The position numbers were made by a program, and so were the translations under genes. 64,000 nt of DNA, from positions 434,001 to 498,000 of the forward strand of contig NZ_JALQCS010000001.1 in NCBI RefSeq assembly GCF_023277115.1, read 5' to 3'. Every line of letters starts with the position of its first letter. Position 1 is the first letter of the stretch. The notes under the pieces are model-generated. The model was not told where the DNA came from and made no database searches. It saw only the letters and a list, made by a program, of their open reading frames with translations. Of the stretch, positions 40,129-48,592 are shown piece by piece. This stretch comes from Acidithiobacillus acidisediminis. GTDB taxonomy: Bacteria > Pseudomonadota > Gammaproteobacteria > Acidithiobacillales > Acidithiobacillaceae.

Positions 40129-40482
40129 CTAGCCCTCGTTGTGGCGAACCTTGGGCAGTTCGCCCCAGAGCCGTTCGATCTGGTAGAAATCGCGCGTTTC
40201 GGGACGCATCAGGTGTACCACCACATCGCCCAGATCCACCAGCACCCAGTCGGTTCCCGACGCCCCTTCCTTGCCCAACGGGCGGACCCCTGCCGCACGG
40301 GCCTTCTCGATGACCGCATCGGCGAGCGCACGCAGTTGCCGATCAGAATTGCCCGAGGCAATGATCAAATAGTCGGTAATGTCGGTCTGTTGCCGAACGT
40401 CGATGCTTTGGATGTCGATGGCCTTGTGTTCATCAAGGGCGGCGATACTCAGATCGCGCAGGCTTTCTGGTGTGTTGGGCAA
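40129..40482 (-). CDS. rsfS: RsfS, ribosomal silencing factor
   Basis: The 117-residue protein has the family core KAIDIQSIDVRQQTDITDYL, IIASGNSDRQLRALAD, EGASGTDWVLVDLGDVVVH and FYQIERLWG. RsfS binds L14 and blocks subunit joining when nutrients are low. The start is TTG. It stands between nadD and rlmH. Confidence 0.95.
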   Translation of the reverse strand: MPNTPESLRDLSIAALDEHKAIDIQSIDVRQQTDITDYLIIASGNSDRQLRALADAVIEKARAAGVRPLGKEGASGTDWVLVDLGDVVVHLMRPETRDFYQIERLWGELPKVRHNEG

Positions 40483-40500
40483 GATTTTCGGTCCTCCAGT

Positions 40501-41145
40501 TCAGGGTTCGTGGTAGAGCTGATGTTGCTGAATATAGTCTAGGACGGCATTGGGCAACAGAAAGCGCGCGCTGCGGCCCGCGGCAAGCAGGCTACGAATA
40601 TGGCTGGCAGAGATCTCCAGCGCGGTAACGGTGTGAAAGGCAATTCTTCCGGCGGCCAGGCCCTTCAGTTGTCCGAGTTCTTCGACGCGGCGTTGGTACA
40701 AGACCTGGCGCAAGGCTTCCGGGAGTTCTGCCATGGGCCAGCCGGGGCGGCCAATCACCACCAGGTGGGTGAGTTTCAGGATCTGTTCCCATTCGCGCCA
40801 GGTATCGAAGCGTAAAAAGGCATCCATACCGATCACCATGGCCAGGAACCCTTCGGGATCCCGTCGGCGCAGCTCGCGCACGGTGTCGATGGTGTAGGAG
40901 GGGCCGCTCTTTTCCACTTCGAAGGGAAGCACCTGCAGCCCTGGTGCTTGGGCTGCGGCGACCCGGGTCATGGCCAGACGGTGCTGAGCTGGCGCCCAGG
41001 GGCTGCCGCGATGCGGCGGATCACCCGCCGGAATCAGGGTCGCCTGCTCCATGCCCAAGGCCTCGCGCACCTCTTCCAAGGCACGTAGATGGCCATAGTG
41101 GATAGGATCGAAGGTGCCGCCCAGAAACAGACCCGTTTTCTGCAT
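40501..41145 (-). CDS. nadD: NadD, nicotinate-nucleotide adenylyltransferase
   Basis: The 214-residue protein has [40 protein letters not shown] and the C-terminal [21 protein letters not shown] segment with the ISxT/SxIR motif. It makes deamido-NAD from nicotinate mononucleotide. ATG 41145 matches the family N-terminus; longer in-frame starts are rejected. Confidence 0.96.
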   Translation of the reverse strand: MQKTGLFLGGTFDPIHYGHLRALEEVREALGMEQATLIPAGDPPHRGSPWAPAQHRLAMTRVAAAQAPGLQVLPFEVEKSGPSYTIDTVRELRRRDPEGFLAMVIGMDAFLRFDTWREWEQILKLTHLVVIGRPGWPMAELPEALRQVLYQRRVEELGQLKGLAAGRIAFHTVTALEISASHIRSLLAAGRSARFLLPNAVLDYIQQHQLYHEP

Positions 41146-41258
41146 GCTTGCAGTGTAGAGGATGCTGTGGGCAGGAGAAAAGGGGAGGCGTCTTTCCAAA
41201 CGCCACAGTTGTCGCGCGGACTGCCTGATACGGCAGCTTCGTCAGTCAAGCGTCCAGT

Positions 41259-41393
41259 CTACTGTGGCAGATATCGGTCGAAGTCGAGCGCGCCATGAAA
41301 CACGCCGAGAATTTCGATCATGTCCGCATCGGCGCGATGCAGGTAGGCAATGCGGCAAGGTTGTACTACCTGCAAGCCGGGATTGCGACCCAT
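41259..41393 (-). pseudogene. C-terminal remnant of a RelE/ParE-family toxin
   Basis: The 44 codons before the stop at 41259-41261 read GLQVVQPCRIAYLHR and then DMIEILGVFHGALDFDRYL. This is the end of ParE/RelE-type toxins, whose core has a Tyr-rich strand and an I-L-x-V-x-H motif. The N-terminal half and any antitoxin gene are missing; the break coincides with IS3-type sequence at about 41400. Confidence 0.6.
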
Positions 41394-41400
41394 TGAGGTA

Positions 41401-41540
41401 TCCTGGCAATAGTGGACAGGCCAGTTTCAAGCGGCCGCCCGTGTGAAAGACTGTGCGAACACAGTGGGGGCCAGATAGCCAATCCGTGAATGCCGGCGTT
41501 GGCGGTGAAGCATTTCATTTTTCAGGCTGCCCCAGAAGCT
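41401..41540 (-). mobile_element. IS3-family terminal fragment with the end of orfB
   Basis: From 41540 leftward the frame reads SFWGSLKNEMLHRQRRHSRI then GYLAP and ends at TGA 41427-41429. This is the C-terminus of an IS3-type transposase with an internal deletion between SLKNEM and RRHSRIGY. The adjacent TGTCCACTATTGCCAGG stretch looks like its terminal repeat. The element cuts into the toxin remnant. Confidence 0.65.
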
Positions 41541-41638
41541 TGATCTACCCTGGTTCCCGGGTACACCTCATTTGTGAGCCAGGCTGAACCGACATCTGTA
41601 GAAGGTCCCGCCTGGATGGAAAAGCTGATCAGATAAAA
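41541..41638 (+). other. Short gene-free stretch before the Fur-controlled promoter
   Basis: No reading frame or structured element was supported here; it separates the IS3 fragment from the porin promoter. Confidence 0.3.
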
Positions 41639-41684
41639 GCTAATGAGAATCGTTATTGACTGGAAAAGGACGATCCGTCATAGT
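41639..41684 (+). promoter_or_regulatory. Fur box overlapping a sigma-70 promoter of the OprB-type porin gene
   Basis: GCTAATGAGAATCGTTATT (41639-41657) matches 15 of 19 positions of the classical Fur box. It runs into TTGACT (41656-41661), and CATAGT (41679-41684) lies 17 bp further as a -10 box with four consensus bases. The porin ATG is 29 bp past the -10 box. Iron-dependent repression of the porin gene is the natural inference. Confidence 0.7.
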
Positions 41685-41713
41685 CGCAGCGTCTGATCTG
41701 AATAGAGCGTTTC

Positions 41714-42952
41714 ATGAAGACCCGTATTCTCCCGTTTCTGACTTTCTTCCTCAGCAGCCCCAGCTTCGCTGCGGCTTTGCCCGGACCAGAGGCGGATTCC
41801 CCCGTTCTGGACCAGAATGGCCTCTCGCCGCGCTATCTCACCGATTACCAGCACATCGGTCAGGGCATCTCTTGGTCAGCCCATGCCGATACAGAACTCT
41901 TTGCCAATCTTGCCGGCGGGATTCGGACCGGCGCGGCCAATACCACAGCCGGCCAGATCGGTCTGCAGTGGGATTCGGGCAAGGCGGGTTTTTGGCGCGG
42001 CGGCCAGTTTACGAGCTCGGCTTTTGGCATTTATAGCTCTGCGGAGGACACGGCGTACAGCGGGGATCTACAAACAGCCAGCAACATCTACGCGCCTTCC
42101 GCTGTCCGCCTCTACGAACTCAATTACCGCCAGCAGTGGGCGAAGGGGTTGGCCACGCGCATCGGCTACACCGACTTCAATCTCTATTTCGACGTTGCCA
42201 GCAACGCCCTGCAATTACTCAACGGCTCTTTTGGTTTGGATGCCAGTTTGGCCGGTAACGTGCCAGCGCTTCCCACCTATCCCTACTCCGGCTTGGGCTT
42301 CATCGTTCATGGCTACGGCCAGTACTGGAGCAGTAAGGCGGGCATTTTTCGGGGAGATGCGGTGTACCAATTTCGGGGCGTCTTTGACCGAGGCAATTTC
42401 GCCATTTGGGAGGGCGCCCTGCATTGGGGGCAGGAGGACGACGAAGCCCGCGATGATGACACCGACGAATATGGGCAGTATGTGTTTAAGCTAGGCGCGT
42501 GGTACTACCGTCAGCCGCGTACCCCCGCCTTTGATTTGAGCCACTCGACCCATGGCATCTATGGCATTGTAGAAGCCCACTGGCAGCTTGCTGGTGCGGA
42601 GTTGGCACCCTTCCTGCAGTGGGGCAAAGCCTTTGGTACAGAAAACCTGGTTCCCTGGTACCTTGGGGTGGGGGCACGGCTCAGTCATTTTCTGCCGGGA
42701 CGTCCCGATGATGCCTTGTCCCTGGGCATGGCCCGGGCAGCATTGCGCAGCGGGGTGGTGGCCGCGGGTTTTGAGGATGAAGCACAAATTCCGGCCGTCT
42801 ATCCGGCGGAGACCAGCTATGAGCTGACGTACGTCGCCAAAGTCAACGAGTGGCTGAGTGTACAGCCTGATCTTCAGAACATCACGCACCCCAGTGGTGT
42901 TTATCGGAATGCCACCGTCGCTTTGCTGCGCCTGCACTTGGAGTTTTTCTAG
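41714..42952 (+). CDS. OprB-type outer-membrane porin, probably Fur-regulated
   Basis: The 412-residue protein has a signal peptide ending near SFA-A and a barrel with OprB-family landmarks: RIGYTDFNLYFDVA, GIYGIVEAHWQL, and a late ETSYELTYVAKVNEWLSVQ followed by PDLQNITHPSG, ending in Phe. OprB porins are named for carbohydrate passage, but Fur control and the following metal-binding gene suggest a metal or chelate role. A promoter with a Fur box lies directly upstream. Confidence 0.8.
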   Translation: MKTRILPFLTFFLSSPSFAAALPGPEADSPVLDQNGLSPRYLTDYQHIGQGISWSAHADTELFANLAGGIRTGAANTTAGQIGLQWDSGKAGFWRGGQFTSSAFGIYSSAEDTAYSGDLQTASNIYAPSAVRLYELNYRQQWAKGLATRIGYTDFNLYFDVASNALQLLNGSFGLDASLAGNVPALPTYPYSGLGFIVHGYGQYWSSKAGIFRGDAVYQFRGVFDRGNFAIWEGALHWGQEDDEARDDDTDEYGQYVFKLGAWYYRQPRTPAFDLSHSTHGIYGIVEAHWQLAGAELAPFLQWGKAFGTENLVPWYLGVGARLSHFLPGRPDDALSLGMARAALRSGVVAAGFEDEAQIPAVYPAETSYELTYVAKVNEWLSVQPDLQNITHPSGVYRNATVALLRLHLEFF

Positions 42953-42989
42953 GATGCCCTTGCGTGGCAGAGAGGCGCACTCCCTTTGC

Positions 42990-43035
42990 TTGACAGCCAG
43001 GGCCGCCCTTCTGACAATAGTGCAACCAAGTTGCA
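42990..43035 (+). promoter_or_regulatory. Promoter with a perfect 15-bp palindrome, upstream of the metal-binding protein gene
   Basis: TTGACA (42990-42995) and GACAAT (43013-43018) are separated by 17 bp. Two bases later comes TGCAACCAAGTTGCA (43021-43035), a perfect 6-3-6 inverted repeat at the expected transcription start. This is a classic position for a repressor. It recalls manganese- or zinc-responsive operators of the Fur superfamily, but the regulator is not identified. Confidence 0.6.
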
Positions 43036-43053
43036 TTTATGGAGAATGCCGCA

Positions 43054-43959
43054 ATGTCCGTTTTTCTTCGTCATTTCCTCAGTGTCGGCCTGGCCTGCTC
43101 CGCTTTGCTTGCGATCGGGGCCCATGCCGCGACCACCGTCCGTGCCGTCGGCGTGGAAAATGAATATGCCAATGTCATCAGCCAGATTGGTGGCCCTTAC
43201 GTGCAGGTACGCGCCATCGAAAGCAATCCCAATACCGACCCGCATACCTTCGAGGCCAGCCCGGCCATCGCCCGCGAAGTGGCGGCGGCGCAATTGGTGG
43301 TGCGCAACGGTTTGGGCTACGACACCTGGGCCAAGAAGATTCTGGCCGCCAATCCGAATGCGGCGCGCCAGGTCATTGTGGTGCAAGATCTGCTTGGTTT
43401 GCCCTCCAGCACACCCAACCCGCACCTCTGGTATAAGCCAGAGACTATGCCCAAGGTTGCGGCCGCAGTGGCGGAGGCATTAGGTGCCATGATGCCGGAG
43501 CATCGTGCCTATTTTGCCGCCCAGGTGAAGACCTTTGATGCCTCCTTACAGCCCTGGCTGCAGGGTTTGTCAGCGTTCCGCAAGGAATATCCCCATACCC
43601 GCGTGGCGGTGACCGAACCCGTTGCCGACTATATGTTGGAGGCGGCTGGCTGTGCGATCAAAACGCCCTGGAGTCTTCAGGCCGCGATCATGAATGGTAC
43701 CGATCCAGCGCCTCAGGATGTGAGTATTCAGAATGCCTTGTTGGCCCAGCGCCAAGTCAAGGTCTTTATATATAATCAGCAGGTTACCGACAGTTTGACG
43801 CAATCCTTTCTGGCCACAGCGAAAGAGGCAAAGGTTCCGGTGGTTGGCGTCTATGAAACCATGCCCACGGGTTATGACTATCAACGCTGGATGATGGCAG
43901 AGCTCAATGCCCTGCGTGTAGCCGTAAGCAAGGGACTGTCGACCACCGTCCTGCATTGA
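43054..43959 (+). CDS. Zinc/manganese-type ABC substrate-binding protein (ZnuA/TroA family), orphan
   Basis: The 301-residue product has a signal peptide (LSVGLACSALLAIGAHA-A) and cluster A-I motifs: VVRNGLGYDTWAKKIL, a first His in PNTDPHTFEAS, a second in NPHLWYKPETM, and late VYETMPTGYDYQRWM. The metal ligands expected are His, His and acidic residues near the end. ATG 43054 is preferred, with a GGAG site nine bases upstream. No membrane permease or ATPase lies nearby, so it may serve a remote ABC importer or act as a periplasmic metal carrier. Confidence 0.82.
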   Translation: MSVFLRHFLSVGLACSALLAIGAHAATTVRAVGVENEYANVISQIGGPYVQVRAIESNPNTDPHTFEASPAIAREVAAAQLVVRNGLGYDTWAKKILAANPNAARQVIVVQDLLGLPSSTPNPHLWYKPETMPKVAAAVAEALGAMMPEHRAYFAAQVKTFDASLQPWLQGLSAFRKEYPHTRVAVTEPVADYMLEAAGCAIKTPWSLQAAIMNGTDPAPQDVSIQNALLAQRQVKVFIYNQQVTDSLTQSFLATAKEAKVPVVGVYETMPTGYDYQRWMMAELNALRVAVSKGLSTTVLH

Positions 43960-44032
43960 TAGCGCTTTGGTGCCTTGCCAGGGGCGCCGCCAGTCACTAG
44001 GCTCCACAATTTGATTCTGTGGGGCCTTTGGT

Positions 44033-44857
44033 ATGTCCACTTTGCCACCTGACTGGTTTCCTTCTTGGTCTGCGGTGATCCACGATCACCTGTGGGCCTG
44101 GGCTAATCATCTCCTGGCTGCGGTTCTGATCCTCGTGCTCGGCATCTGGTTGGCGCGCCGGCTGGGGCGTCTGACTGCCCGTACCTTGGAGCGAGTGCAT
44201 CACGACCTCACCATCGCGCGCTTCCTCGAATCCCTGATCAAGATCGCCTTATATATTGTCGTCGCCATTGCGGTCTTGGGACAGCTGGGGGTGCAGACGA
44301 CCTCTTTGTTGGCCATGCTCGGCGCCGCAGGTTTGGCCATTGGTTTGGCCTTACAGAAGTCGCTGGCCGATTTTGCAGCGGGGGTTCTGCTCTTGATTCT
44401 GCGCCCCTATCGTGTGGGCGACTTTATCGACGTGGCGGGGGTGAGCGGAACCGTGGAGCGCATCCATCTATTCCAGAGCGTTATCAACAGTCCCGACAAC
44501 CGTCAGCTCTATGTGCCCAACAGCAAGGTCCTCGGGGATGTGCTGAGTAATAGTTCGGTCCATGATCATAGACGCATTGATCTGGTCCTTACCCTCGCTT
44601 TGTCGGCAGACCTGCAGCAGACCAAGCAAGTGCTGGCGGAGCTCGTGGCCGCTGACGACCGGGTTCTGCAGGAACCGGCGCCAGCGATCGGCGTGCAGGA
44701 TCTGACCGAGCTCGGGGTGCAAGTCTATCTCCGTCCTTGGGTGCAGAGCGGCGATTACGCCAATACCCGCAGTGATCTCCTCGAGGCGATCAAGTTGCGC
44801 TTTGATGCCGAGGGCATACCCCTTGCCCAGCGTTTGCCCAGCGCCCTGACGATATGA
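44033..44857 (+). CDS. MscS-type small mechanosensitive channel
   Basis: The 274-residue protein has three N-terminal helices, the TM3 pore sequence MLGAAGLAIGLALQKSLADF, and the beta domain with RPYRVGDFIDVAGVSGTVE and VPNSKVLGDVLSN. It opens under membrane tension to release solutes on osmotic downshift. Its stop overlaps the acyltransferase start by ATGA. Confidence 0.92.
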   Translation: MSTLPPDWFPSWSAVIHDHLWAWANHLLAAVLILVLGIWLARRLGRLTARTLERVHHDLTIARFLESLIKIALYIVVAIAVLGQLGVQTTSLLAMLGAAGLAIGLALQKSLADFAAGVLLLILRPYRVGDFIDVAGVSGTVERIHLFQSVINSPDNRQLYVPNSKVLGDVLSNSSVHDHRRIDLVLTLALSADLQQTKQVLAELVAADDRVLQEPAPAIGVQDLTELGVQVYLRPWVQSGDYANTRSDLLEAIKLRFDAEGIPLAQRLPSALTI

Positions 44858-45753
44858 GTGCTGCGCGTCTGGATTCCGCGCTGGCAACGGTGATTGCTGC
44901 GCTGTTGCGGTTGCTGGCCCACGCACCACGCTCCGTGCGCGTTTGGGCCGGCAATCGTCTGGGAAATCTGGCGCGCCTGCTGGTGCCCCGTGGGCGCAGG
45001 GTGGCGCGTACCAATATTGGGCTGGCCTTTCCCGAACTCAGCCCAAAACAACGCAGGGCACTCCTCTACCGACACTTTCGCCAGCTCGGCCAGGCCTTTG
45101 TCGAGTTGGGACCTCTCTGGTTTTGGCCCCTGCCACAGAGCCTCGACCTGATCCGCTCCGTGCGCGGCGGGGACGCCGTGGATACCGCTTTGCAGCAAGG
45201 AAAAGGCGTGATTCTCTTCACCGCGCACTTGGGGGCGTGGGAGGCGGCGGTGCAATACATCGGCCAACGTTGGCCAGTGACGGTGCTCTACATGCCCACC
45301 CGCAACCCGGCCATCAACGCGCAGATGGTGGCCGGGCGGGGACGCAGTGGCGCGCGTTTGCTGACCAAGGAAGGTGGCATTCGCGGCCTGTTGCAGACTC
45401 TGCAGCGGGGGGAGGTGGTCGGCGTGCTGCCGGATCAGAATGTTGATCCTCGCGAGGGGGTTTTCGCTCCGTTCTTCGGCCGACCCGCCTGTACGACTCC
45501 ACTCCTGGCACGGCTGGCACAGCGGCGCGGCAGCCCGGTCTTTGGCCTGTTTGCCTATCGTTTACCCGCCGGGCGGGGCTTTGAGATCGAGATCATTCCT
45601 TTGCCAGAGAGCTTTCCCTGCGGCGACGATGCGCTCGATGCGGCGACCATGAACGCCGCATTGGAGAGCGCCATCCGCCAAGCGCCCGAGCAGTACTGGT
45701 GGGTCCATCGACGGTACAAGGATCCCGCTCCAGGCTGGGATTACCCCTATTGA
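44854..45753 (+). CDS. Lipid A biosynthesis acyltransferase (LpxL/LpxM family)
   Basis: The 299-residue protein has an N-terminal hydrophobic segment, the acyltransferase HxxxxE motif in FTAHLGAWEAA, MPTRNPAIN, VGVLPDQNVDPREGVFAPFF and a final YWWVHRRYK. It adds secondary acyl chains to lipid A at the inner membrane. The short coupling to mscS suggests one transcript. Confidence 0.9.
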   Translation: MSAARLDSALATVIAALLRLLAHAPRSVRVWAGNRLGNLARLLVPRGRRVARTNIGLAFPELSPKQRRALLYRHFRQLGQAFVELGPLWFWPLPQSLDLIRSVRGGDAVDTALQQGKGVILFTAHLGAWEAAVQYIGQRWPVTVLYMPTRNPAINAQMVAGRGRSGARLLTKEGGIRGLLQTLQRGEVVGVLPDQNVDPREGVFAPFFGRPACTTPLLARLAQRRGSPVFGLFAYRLPAGRGFEIEIIPLPESFPCGDDALDAATMNAALESAIRQAPEQYWWVHRRYKDPAPGWDYPY

Positions 45754-45833
45754 CGAGCTCTTGAAAATCTGCAGACCGGTCCCCAATTCTGGGACAGGTC
45801 AGCGAGGGCCAATTTGTCAAGAGGAGATTAATC

Positions 45834-46280
45834 ATGAGTCAGGAAAAGGCTGTCAGTCATCAATCCGTGCGCGTTACCGATCCGGTGGAGCAAATTTTTG
45901 ATGCCGTATTGCCGGGGTTCTTCCGCCCCGTGCAGGGTGGCGGTGCGTCGCCGCGGCCCAGTGTTGCCCACATCGACGTCATCGACCGGGACAATGAAAT
46001 TGTGGTCAAGGCGGAAGTGGCAGGGGTCGACAAGGATAAGCTGGATATTCAGGTGCATGGCAACCAGGTGTACATCAGTGGTGCCAAGGAAGAGGACAGC
46101 AGCAAGGAAGAGGGCAAGTATATCTATCGTGAGCGGCGCTACGGCGAGTTCGCTCGTACCATCCAACTGCCGGTGGATGTCGATGCCAGTCAGAGCAAGG
46201 CGGCGTACAAAGATGGGGTATTGGAATTGACGCTACCCAAGGCCGAATCGGCCAAGCGCCGTAAGATCACCGTCGAATAA
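45834..46280 (+). CDS. Hsp20-family small heat shock protein
   Basis: The 148-residue protein has an alpha-crystallin domain (ENEIVVKAEVAGVDKDKLDI-type segment, here DRDNEIVVKAEVAGVDKDKL), RERRYGEFARTIQLPVDVD and YKDGVLELTLPK. It is an ATP-independent holdase. A GAGGAG site precedes the ATG, and a terminator hairpin lies just after its stop. Confidence 0.94.
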   Translation: MSQEKAVSHQSVRVTDPVEQIFDAVLPGFFRPVQGGGASPRPSVAHIDVIDRDNEIVVKAEVAGVDKDKLDIQVHGNQVYISGAKEEDSSKEEGKYIYRERRYGEFARTIQLPVDVDASQSKAAYKDGVLELTLPKAESAKRRKITVE

Positions 46281-46297
46281 GACGCGTCGTAATGAGC

Positions 46298-46317
46298 AAG
46301 GGGGCATCTGCCCCCTT
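46298..46317 (+). terminator. Hairpin between convergent hsp20 and soxZ genes
   Basis: AAGGGGGCA and TGCCCCCTT form a 9-bp stem with a two-base apex, followed by ATTCAATC. It lies 18 bases after the hsp20 stop and directly before the soxZ stop, so it may serve both directions. Confidence 0.5.
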
Positions 46318-46319
46318 AT

Positions 46320-46667
46320 TCAATCGTCGACCCGTAGGCTCTTTTCGCCGGAGCTCGTTTGGCCGCGATTATTGCGCCAACGTACCTTGATCAGACCACT
46401 CTTCTCTGCACGCAGAGGCACTGCCAGTTGGGGATTGGGGCTGATCATGCTGGACCAGTCAAAATGACAGAAGGTCTTGCCATCAAAATCCACTGCGACC
46501 TCTTCAATGAAGATTTTCTCACTCTCGGCAGATTGGTTTTGGCTGGGATGCAAGATCAAGGCACGAATCTCGATGACTTCGCCCTTCTTCGCCCGCGCAG
46601 GCAAATCGATCAACACCTCGCCAAAACGCCGCGTCAGTTGGCTGCCCATATTCGCCAGGACACTCAC
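46320..46667 (-). CDS. soxZ: SoxZ-like sulfur carrier subunit
   Basis: The 115-residue protein has the SoxZ beta-sandwich pattern: KKGEVIEIRALILHPS, IFIEEVAVDFDGKTFCHFDW, SPNPQLAVPLRAEKSG and a late IKVRWRNNRGQ. SoxZ pairs with SoxY to carry sulfur intermediates in thiosulfate oxidation. It overlaps soxY by ATGA. The sequence is more divergent than typical SoxZ, and no other sox gene is nearby. Confidence 0.72.
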   Translation of the reverse strand: MSVLANMGSQLTRRFGEVLIDLPARAKKGEVIEIRALILHPSQNQSAESEKIFIEEVAVDFDGKTFCHFDWSSMISPNPQLAVPLRAEKSGLIKVRWRNNRGQTSSGEKSLRVDD

Positions 46668-47158
46668 TTTGCTTCTCCTTTCTTCAGCAGGCGCACCGAT
46701 TCTGCCTTGGCTGCGAAGATATCGCCGCGATTGCTTTGGGCAATGACCCGCACGGAACTATCCTGCAGGACCTTGATGCGTTGATAGCAGGCGGCCCTAC
46801 CGTTGGCCGGGCTGCAGTGGAAGATGCTGACCAGGGGGGTCGGGTTCCGATCGACTAGTACAACAATGCGCGCAATATAATCGTCATCGGTCATGGGGTG
46901 ATCCACCAGCACCGAGATCGGTACGGTGAGGGCATCGTCGACCTCGGTGGGAACGCGTACATGAATGCGATCCGATTCCGTCAGCTCGCGCATCTGAAAG
47001 AGATCCTGCAAGACCTGGTCGACGCTGGTCGCGGCGAAGGGCTGTGCTGGCCAGTCCAGCGCATTGGCAGCGAGGGCAATGCGCGTACCGATGATCGACG
47101 CCCCCAGAGCGAGGCTGCTGCCCATCGCGCTCAAGCGCAGGAAATCTCTTTTGTGCAT
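46664..47158 (-). CDS. soxY: SoxY-like protein lacking the C-terminal GGCGG arm
   Basis: The 164-residue product has a twin-Arg-like signal (KRDFLRLSAMGSSLALGA, with Lys in the first position), followed by a SoxY fold with SDRIHVRVPTEVDDALTVPI and DDYIARIVVLVDRNP. Normal SoxY ends with a GGCGG swinging arm whose Cys carries the sulfur chain. Here the C-terminus is SVRLLKKGEAK without Cys. Two internal Cys (HCSP and AACYQ) might or might not substitute. It either has another role or uses another carrier site. Confidence 0.7.
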   Translation of the reverse strand: MHKRDFLRLSAMGSSLALGASIIGTRIALAANALDWPAQPFAATSVDQVLQDLFQMRELTESDRIHVRVPTEVDDALTVPISVLVDHPMTDDDYIARIVVLVDRNPTPLVSIFHCSPANGRAACYQRIKVLQDSSVRVIAQSNRGDIFAAKAESVRLLKKGEAK

Positions 47159-47226
47159 GTTTGTTCTCCGGCGATTGCTATCGCTCTACAGAATAGTCGA
47201 GAAGGGCAACGCTGACAAAAGCGGGA

Positions 47227-48591
47227 CTATTTGCCAATGCAGAAGCGGGAGAAAATTTCGCCCAAAATATCTTCCACGTCGACCACCCCAGTGACGAGGC
47301 CCAAGGCCGCGGCGGCCTCGCGCAGCTCTTGCGCGAGGAGTTCCTCGCCGCCCTCCTGGCGCACGTGGTGCAGGGCCTCCTGCAGATGGCGTTCAGCCTC
47401 TTCCAGGGCGAGGACATGGCGCTGCCGAGCCGACCAGCCGCTATCATCGCTGCCCAGCAGCCGTTGCTGCAGATGACTACGCAAGTTTGAGAGTCCGATG
47501 CCTTGGGCCGCGGATAGACACAAGCTGGGCAGACCGAGCTCGGGGGGGGCGAAATCCGGGACGAGATCGATCTTGTTCCACACCAAGGTGCAACGCTCGC
47601 GGTCGAGCTCTGCCAGCAGAGCCTGATCTTCTGCTTGCCAGCCCTGACTGGCATCGAGGAGCAGAAGCAGCTCCTCCGCGCTCTCCAGTAGGGCTCGACT
47701 GCGCCGCATGCCCTCCTGCTCGATCGGGTCGTTGCTGTCGCGCAGGCCAGCGGTGTCGAGCAGTTCCAGCGGCAGGCCCGCCAGTTCGAGTTCTTCGCGC
47801 AGGATATCGCGGGTGGTGCCCGGGATCGGGGTGACGATGGCGCTGTCCCGCCCGGCGAGGGCATTGAGCAGACTCGACTTACCAACGTTGGGGCGGCCAA
47901 TAAGGAGAATCCGTGCACCACGGGCCAGACGTGCGCCGGCACGACTCTGGGCGAGGGTCGCGCTGAGATCCTCCTGTAGATGTTGCAGCTGCGCTGTCAG
48001 CGCTTCCCAATGCGCTTCGCCCAAGTCCTCTTCGCTGAAGTCGAGACCAGCCTCGGCAAGGGCAAGCGCCTGGAGAATGCCGATGCGCAGGGCATCGATA
48101 GCGGCGGAAAACTGCCCTTCCAGGCTGGCCAGGGCGGCGCGCGCCTGCGCCTGACTGCGGGCGTGGATCAGGTCCGCCACGGCTTCCGCCTGGGCGAGGT
48201 CCAGCCGGCCGTGAAGAAAGGCCCGCTCGCTGAACTCGCCGGCACGGGCAGGTCGTGCCCCCAGGCGCACCGCATGTTCGAGCAGTAAACCCAGGACGAG
48301 TGGGCTGCCGTGCCCTTGAAGTTCCACCACGTCCTCGCCGGTGTAGCTGTGCGGCGCCGGAAAATAGAGGGCTATGCCGTGGTCTATTTTTTCTGCTGGC
48401 GCCTGAAAGAACTGGCGCAAATAGGCGTGGCGTGGGCGCCATTGCTGCCCTGCTGGCAAGGCACAGAGGGCGTTGGCGATGGGCAAGGCGTCGGGTCCGG
48501 AAAGACGCAGAATGCCAATGCCGCCTGCGCCGGGGGGCGTGGCGATGGCGACGATGCTGTCGCCGAGCTGGTAGCGCCCATGGCGCGCCAC
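47227..48591 (-). CDS. mnmE: MnmE, tRNA uridine-34 modification GTPase
   Basis: The 454-residue protein has the N-terminal folate-binding domain (DSIVAIATPPGAGGIGILRL), a G domain with GRPNVGKSSLLNAL, DTAGLRD and WNKIDL, and the C-terminal FCIGK with the catalytic Cys. With MnmG it modifies wobble uridines. The start is GTG, two bases past the yidC stop, so it belongs to the rpmH operon. Confidence 0.97.
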   Translation of the reverse strand: MARHGRYQLGDSIVAIATPPGAGGIGILRLSGPDALPIANALCALPAGQQWRPRHAYLRQFFQAPAEKIDHGIALYFPAPHSYTGEDVVELQGHGSPLVLGLLLEHAVRLGARPARAGEFSERAFLHGRLDLAQAEAVADLIHARSQAQARAALASLEGQFSAAIDALRIGILQALALAEAGLDFSEEDLGEAHWEALTAQLQHLQEDLSATLAQSRAGARLARGARILLIGRPNVGKSSLLNALAGRDSAIVTPIPGTTRDILREELELAGLPLELLDTAGLRDSNDPIEQEGMRRSRALLESAEELLLLLDASQGWQAEDQALLAELDRERCTLVWNKIDLVPDFAPPELGLPSLCLSAAQGIGLSNLRSHLQQRLLGSDDSGWSARQRHVLALEEAERHLQEALHHVRQEGGEELLAQELREAAAALGLVTGVVDVEDILGEIFSRFCIGK

Positions 48592-48592
48592 C

